DNA of 64,000 nucleotides from an uncultured Lachnospiraceae bacterium (GTDB lineage Bacteria > Bacillota > Clostridia > Lachnospirales > Lachnospiraceae), in NCBI GenBank assembly GCA_910584965.1, contig CAJUDZ010000006.1, positions 88,208-152,207 on the forward strand, written 5' to 3'. Below the pieces are notes generated by a model. It was given only the letters and a program-made list of their open reading frames with translations. It ran no database searches and was not told the origin of the DNA. This document shows, piece by piece, positions 61,401 to 64,000 of the stretch. The position numbers and the translations under genes were made by a program. Numbering within the stretch: position 1 is the first letter of the stretch; every line of letters begins with the position of its first letter.

Positions 61401-62823
61401 AAATCCCCAGCCGTCCACACCACCGGAGGGCACAACAAACGGAAATGGACAGCCGCCGGCATCTTCCGGAGGGACGAACGGCGCAGGGGCGCCGTCTTCC
61501 GGTAACGGGCAGTCGGAAAACAATGCCGGAAATACTTCTTTCGGTGATACATCGTCCGGCGGACAATCCGGCAGTGAATCGGCGGGAAATCCACCGGCCA
61601 CTGATACACAGCCGGGAACAACACAGCCGGACAAACCGGTAACGGCGGCGCCGGGCGGAAATGCCCAGCCATCCGGTACTTCGTCTGCCCCGGCGGGAAA
61701 TCCGAATAATACGGCTTCGAGCGGCGGTTTACAGACAAATACGCCCGGAAGCGGCGGAGAGCAGATTATTGCGGCAGATGGTAACAATACGGATAATGAA
61801 GGAGAAAGCGGCGTATCCCCGGAGGGCGGGGCAGAAGGAAACACATCGCCGGACGGAACGGATTATTACAGACCGGCGGTAACGATTCAGATGGAGGATA
61901 CCACGATTCTGACGCCTGAGAAGATGCAGATGGCCAGGGAACAGAATTTTGACCTTCTGCTGGACATGGGAGGCGCCGTTACATGGAGTATTGACGTGGA
62001 TTCCATCGATGAAAGCGCAATGACGGAAGTGGATATGGGCGTAACGCTTGGAACCGAAAATGTGCCGCAGGAATTAATATCCACAATTTTGAACGGAAAT
62101 AAATATCTGGAAGTGACGCTGGCACATCAGGGGGCGTTTGGATTCGAACCGGTTCTGCACATTGCAATCGGAAAAGAATACAGCGGACAATATGCGAACC
62201 TGTTTTATTATGATCCGGAAAAAGAATCGCTGGAATTTATCTGTGATGCGGTGATCGGGCCGGACGGCGTTGCAAGTCTTCGATTTGAGCATGCTTCCTG
62301 TTATCTTGTTATCGTGAGTGAACAGTCCATGTCAGGCGTGTCCTTCGAGGACGAATCCGTAAATCCTGCAACGCGCTGGATTATGACGGGTGTATTCGTT
62401 TTTATGATTCTGGTGGTCATCGGCTACGGCATTTTCTTTTTCCTGAAAATGAAGCGTGGAGAAGAGGACGACGAAGAGGAAGAAGACGACGAAGAGAATG
62501 ACAGCGACGATGAAGAAACTGAGGACGATATGGAGTATATGGAACTCGATGACAGGGAGAATGATATCGAGTATATAAAACTCAATGACAGGGAGAATGA
62601 TATCGAATATGGGAATGCGGATGGTGATACGGAAGATTCGGATGATGAATATTATGACGATGACGACGACTGGATAGAAGATGAAGACTGGCAGGAGCCG
62701 GAAGAGGAGCGAGAAATTTCTAAAAAGGTCACCGAAGACATTCACAAAACAAACGACTGGCCCGAAGAGGAAGTGCAAAATGCGGAGGATGACTGGATAG
62801 AGGACGACGAGTGGGTAGAATAA
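58465..62823 (+). CDS. Large membrane-anchored surface protein with glucosaminidase-like domain and Gly/Ser-rich stalk
   Basis: 1452 residues. A signal peptide (cleavage near residue 32) leads to an acidic region (33-75), a bacterial SH3-like domain (200-270) and a glucosaminidase-like domain (300-580: SYQNALYALKEKHPDWTFVRM, with the likely acid Glu450 in ARVLQEQGP and NFFNVGASG). A Big2 Ig-like domain (596-676) and two beta repeats with the YxDGLKLADIxLPxGW pattern (680-817) come next. A long Gly/Ser/Asn/Pro-rich stalk (about 823-1120), a C-terminal beta domain (1133-1293), one membrane helix (1305-1329) and a very acidic cytoplasmic tail (1330-1452) complete it. It probably cuts or binds peptidoglycan at the cell surface. 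Similar glucosaminidase-SH3-Big proteins are common in Clostridia; the anchored form with an acidic tail is unusual. Confidence 0.88.
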   Translation: MRKSVHTGRKIRLLSFMMAVLMAFMQPSSVMATETELPGEEENITEEGEETPETENPSEETESSDGAELPDADSAAPIKYITAVEALAEDETYFSCMYKPTPEELSGIFPETLFVWLDGEETPAELAVTWECGEDYTATKQQYYLFYPKWDETRYALAEAVRDTIEVPVITIEVPQEGGSIKNPEEAKSSLQSIIREKAVLASVYLCDTYEIKAGPSSDSETVQTAVSGQSVQITGVESDGYGMVWYQVLMYRNGAAYTGYVEKTYLATSDEDFAKWEETYLDMAAMPATMEFSEGCPDIDQFPASYQNALYALKEKHPDWTFVRMNTGLDWNTAIANEMGEKSLISSFRSGSWQNGPHSQKGWSYASEGILKYYMDPRNFLAEPYIFQFEQLIYNSSYHTADAVQEMLNDSFMASAIPDDGRTYAQAFTTIGQEIGVSPFHLAARVLQEQGPKGTSALISGSSPGYEGYYNFFNVGASGKTIEEVIANGLKRAVKEGWNSRYASLHGGAYIIGNQYILCEQDTLYLEKFNVASGKYPNYTHQYMQNIEAPYAESSKIYRAYTKAGVLERKFVFKIPVYENMPASACAQPEKTDALTLDKTVVSSLEVDKSVTLIPYINGSKVDHVNDMTFTSSNTSVAVVDAQGKVTAVSPGNATISCARSGANMANCTVTVVKGKPSVQTPVLSPITYRDGLKLADIMLPSGWAWADGSIATAVGTPAYPAVYTPADTTKYETVTKEISFTVTKAIPSCQVPSGLEVKSGGKLGSITLPFGFSWESDTETVLTDIGEYTFYVSYNPDENNYYTVNHIPIIVQVKETISETPSGGNGNSGSSGNGTGSIPGGGNGTGNGSGTGSGDSSGSGSGTGSGNGGGNGTGSGSGTGDGNSGGSGTGDGSSGGSGTGSGNSGGNGDNGAGSVPGNGSGGTESGGGSGSGSTSTGSTPSGSGSAGSTPGGGGSTGGTSNGNTSAGSGSAGNPPSGNPQPSTPPEGTTNGNGQPPASSGGTNGAGAPSSGNGQSENNAGNTSFGDTSSGGQSGSESAGNPPATDTQPGTTQPDKPVTAAPGGNAQPSGTSSAPAGNPNNTASSGGLQTNTPGSGGEQIIAADGNNTDNEGESGVSPEGGAEGNTSPDGTDYYRPAVTIQMEDTTILTPEKMQMAREQNFDLLLDMGGAVTWSIDVDSIDESAMTEVDMGVTLGTENVPQELISTILNGNKYLEVTLAHQGAFGFEPVLHIAIGKEYSGQYANLFYYDPEKESLEFICDAVIGPDGVASLRFEHASCYLVIVSEQSMSGVSFEDESVNPATRWIMTGVFVFMILVVIGYGIFFFLKMKRGEEDDEEEEDDEENDSDDEETEDDMEYMELDDRENDIEYIKLNDRENDIEYGNADGDTEDSDDEYYDDDDDWIEDEDWQEPEEEREISKKVTEDIHKTNDWPEEEVQNAEDDWIEDDEWVE

Positions 62824-62924
62824 AGCGCAAAAACTGCACGAATCGGGGAACCGTCTGTGGGATGATACATACGTAATCAATGATATGGGGCTGTCTGCAT
62901 AACGACAGCCCCAGTCACGACAAG

Positions 62925-63764
62925 CTATTTTTCGGAATTTGGCCGGAAGCCCGAAAACATCCAATAGAGGTAAGGGAAGAGCATGGCGGCAACCAGAAAC
63001 GTCCAGACGATACTCTGTCTGCTGACTGCCATGATAAGGAACATCACCATAAAAAGAAGATACGGCCCATGCAAAAAACGGAAGATACGCTTTCTCTTTT
63101 CGGGAATATCCGGAAGCTGATCGGGCTGGCTTATTGTACAATGAATCGTTGCGCCGAAACGGTCAAATGCCCGGCAGGCCGTATATGCTGTCCCGTCAAG
63201 CTCAAAAGTCGGATACATACCTTCTTTTATTATGTTCAGATTCAGATTGTTTTCTTCGGCATACTGGCATAAGGCTTCGGTAAATTCCGAGGAATTTCGA
63301 ACCATGCTGTCCGGTTTAAAGGAAAAGCGTTTTTTGCTTTCTGCATTGATAAATTTTTTGTAATCCTGGATAATTGACATAAACTTCCCTCCATTCTGCT
63401 CCATTCGGTTCATTTTATCAAGGGTTTCATCCACGTTTAAGGATTCAAGTTCCGCATGAATCAGAGACTGACAGATATCGACGCACGCGGCCAATTCTTT
63501 CTGTTTGTTCTCCAATACCTGAAGATGCTTTGCAAGTGCCGTATTGAACGGCATTTCTTCGGACAGAATTTTTCCGATTTCTTCCAGCGGCAGGTCAAGT
63601 TTTCTGAGCAGTTTGATTGTTTTCAGGGTTTTCAGATCCTGGTCGGAATACTCCCGATAATTATTGGCAGAATTTCTCATCGGGCGAATCAATCCTTTTT
63701 TTTCATAAAAGCGGATGTTTTGTTTGGTTATTCCTGTAAGATGTTCCAACTCGTTAATATTCAA
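62925..63764 (-). CDS. MerR-family regulator with C-terminal membrane helices
   Basis: 279 residues. The N-terminal MerR HTH (MNINELEHLTGITKQNIRFY, then EKKGLIRPMRNSANNYREYSDQDLKTLK) is followed by a helical dimerisation region (75-125) and a domain of about 90 residues with NIIKEGMYPTFELDGTAY. Two hydrophobic helices near the end (FLHGPYLLFMVMFLIMAVS and IVWTFLVAAMLFPYLYWMF) indicate anchoring to the membrane. The start is TTG at 63764, preceded by GGGGG. The target genes and signal are unknown; it is convergent with the surface protein gene. Confidence 0.88.
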   Translation of the reverse strand: MNINELEHLTGITKQNIRFYEKKGLIRPMRNSANNYREYSDQDLKTLKTIKLLRKLDLPLEEIGKILSEEMPFNTALAKHLQVLENKQKELAACVDICQSLIHAELESLNVDETLDKMNRMEQNGGKFMSIIQDYKKFINAESKKRFSFKPDSMVRNSSEFTEALCQYAEENNLNLNIIKEGMYPTFELDGTAYTACRAFDRFGATIHCTISQPDQLPDIPEKRKRIFRFLHGPYLLFMVMFLIMAVSRQSIVWTFLVAAMLFPYLYWMFSGFRPNSEK

Positions 63765-63793
63765 TGGCCATTCCCCCTTTACGGATTAATTAT

Positions 63794-63824
63794 ACTATAA
63801 AGGGTATAGTTGGTATAAGGTCAA
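63794..63824 (-). promoter_or_regulatory. MerR-type promoter with operator in its spacer
   Basis: On the minus strand TTGACC (63819-63824), 19-bp spacer, TATAGT (63794-63799). The dyad ACTATA-AAGGG-TATAGT (63794-63810) overlaps the -10 and spacer. A 19-bp spacer with a dyad is the hallmark of promoters activated by MerR proteins, so the gene probably controls itself. Confidence 0.65.
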
Positions 63825-64000
63825 GTGATTTTGTTGATTTTATGAAAAATATCTCCCTTTTCAGAATTGTGTACCCATAGAAAGCGGGATTATAAATATA
63901 CATTGCGGGCATTAGGTACATATTTTATAATCAAATATAAATTGATAGTGTAGTCTCGGAAAGTCCATAAAAAAATAGAAAAGAATGATGCTATATAGAT
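63825..64000. other. Non-coding end of the window
   Basis: 176 AT-rich bases upstream of the MerR gene. No gene, tRNA, hairpin terminator or repeat is recognised here. Confidence 0.5.

Noticed and set aside
61010..61642. 210-codon Glu/Ala-rich frame inside the stalk region
   Set aside because: Frame-shifted reading of the same GGAAGCGGAAAC-type repeats.
60903..61844. 313-codon open frame on the minus strand opposite the surface protein stalk
   Set aside because: Pro-rich shadow of the Gly-rich coding repeat, with no ribosome binding site or promoter.

Overview
The window reads as chromosomal DNA of a Lachnospiraceae-like member of the Clostridia (Firmicutes). Supporting signs are strong AGGAGG-type ribosome binding sites with frequent TTG/GTG starts, a CIRCE-hrcA-grpE-dnaK-dnaJ heat-shock cluster, the ireB-ruvX-yrzB trio, RNase J with YlbF, a type III glutamine synthetase, a YjfB-type motility-associated small protein, and HPr-like proteins without the active-site histidine. 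The assignment rests on gene content only. Most genes lie on the plus strand.

Layout. 1-11 kb: tail of an aromatic-acid-exporter-like membrane protein, cyclophilin, GNAT acetyltransferase, an ammonium transporter fused to a PII domain behind a structured leader, pyruvate kinase, AEC transporter, glycerol kinase coupled to an aminotransferase, patatin and UppP. 11-17.3 kb: a Lys/Ala-tailed small protein and the heat-shock operon. 17.3-32.5 kb: a DUF3048 lipoprotein, an aldo/keto reductase, prmA-vanZ-like-rsmE, a cysteine desulfurase with ThiI, MtaB, ireB-ruvX-yrzB, RNase J, YlbF, an MltG-like fragment, and a TrmR/TrhP-like pair split by a 101-bp tandem repeat. 32.5-38 kb (minus strand): an FtsX-type ABC exporter behind a GHKL/LytTR two-component system. 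38-45 kb: glutamine synthetase III with a terminator-bearing leader, a DUF1848 protein, tRNA-Gln, an acyl-ACP thioesterase, a CvfB-like S1 protein, a small HPr-like protein, a CPBP protease and YjfB. 45-50.7 kb: a CdaR/PucR-type regulator followed by ftsE-ftsX-M23 hydrolase-ctpA, a cell-wall remodelling operon. 50.7-56.2 kb: a glycan-degradation locus (heparinase II/III-like, DUF2264, GH88) ending in a frameshifted remnant of a solute-binding lipoprotein. 56.2-58.2 kb: an AT-rich tetR-MFS efflux cassette with a very long inverted repeat over its promoter. 58.4-64 kb: a 1452-residue membrane-anchored surface protein with a glucosaminidase-like domain and a Gly/Ser-rich stalk, then a membrane-anchored MerR regulator.

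How the parts connect. Two nitrogen-assimilation genes, amt-PII and glnN, both have a promoter followed by an intrinsic terminator inside the 5' leader, which points to control by antitermination. The amt leader carries two hairpins whose loops fit the A1/G4 hexaloop rule of ANTAR antiterminator targets. Several genes act on tRNA or rRNA modification (ThiI plus desulfurase, MtaB, TrmR/TrhP-like, RsmE) or protein modification (PrmA).

The most unusual structures are the 101-bp repeat array, which copies a 16-codon mini-ORF and the start region of the U32 gene; the Amt-PII leader; the 28-bp inverted repeat over the tetR promoter; the MerR protein with two C-terminal membrane helices; and the modular surface protein.
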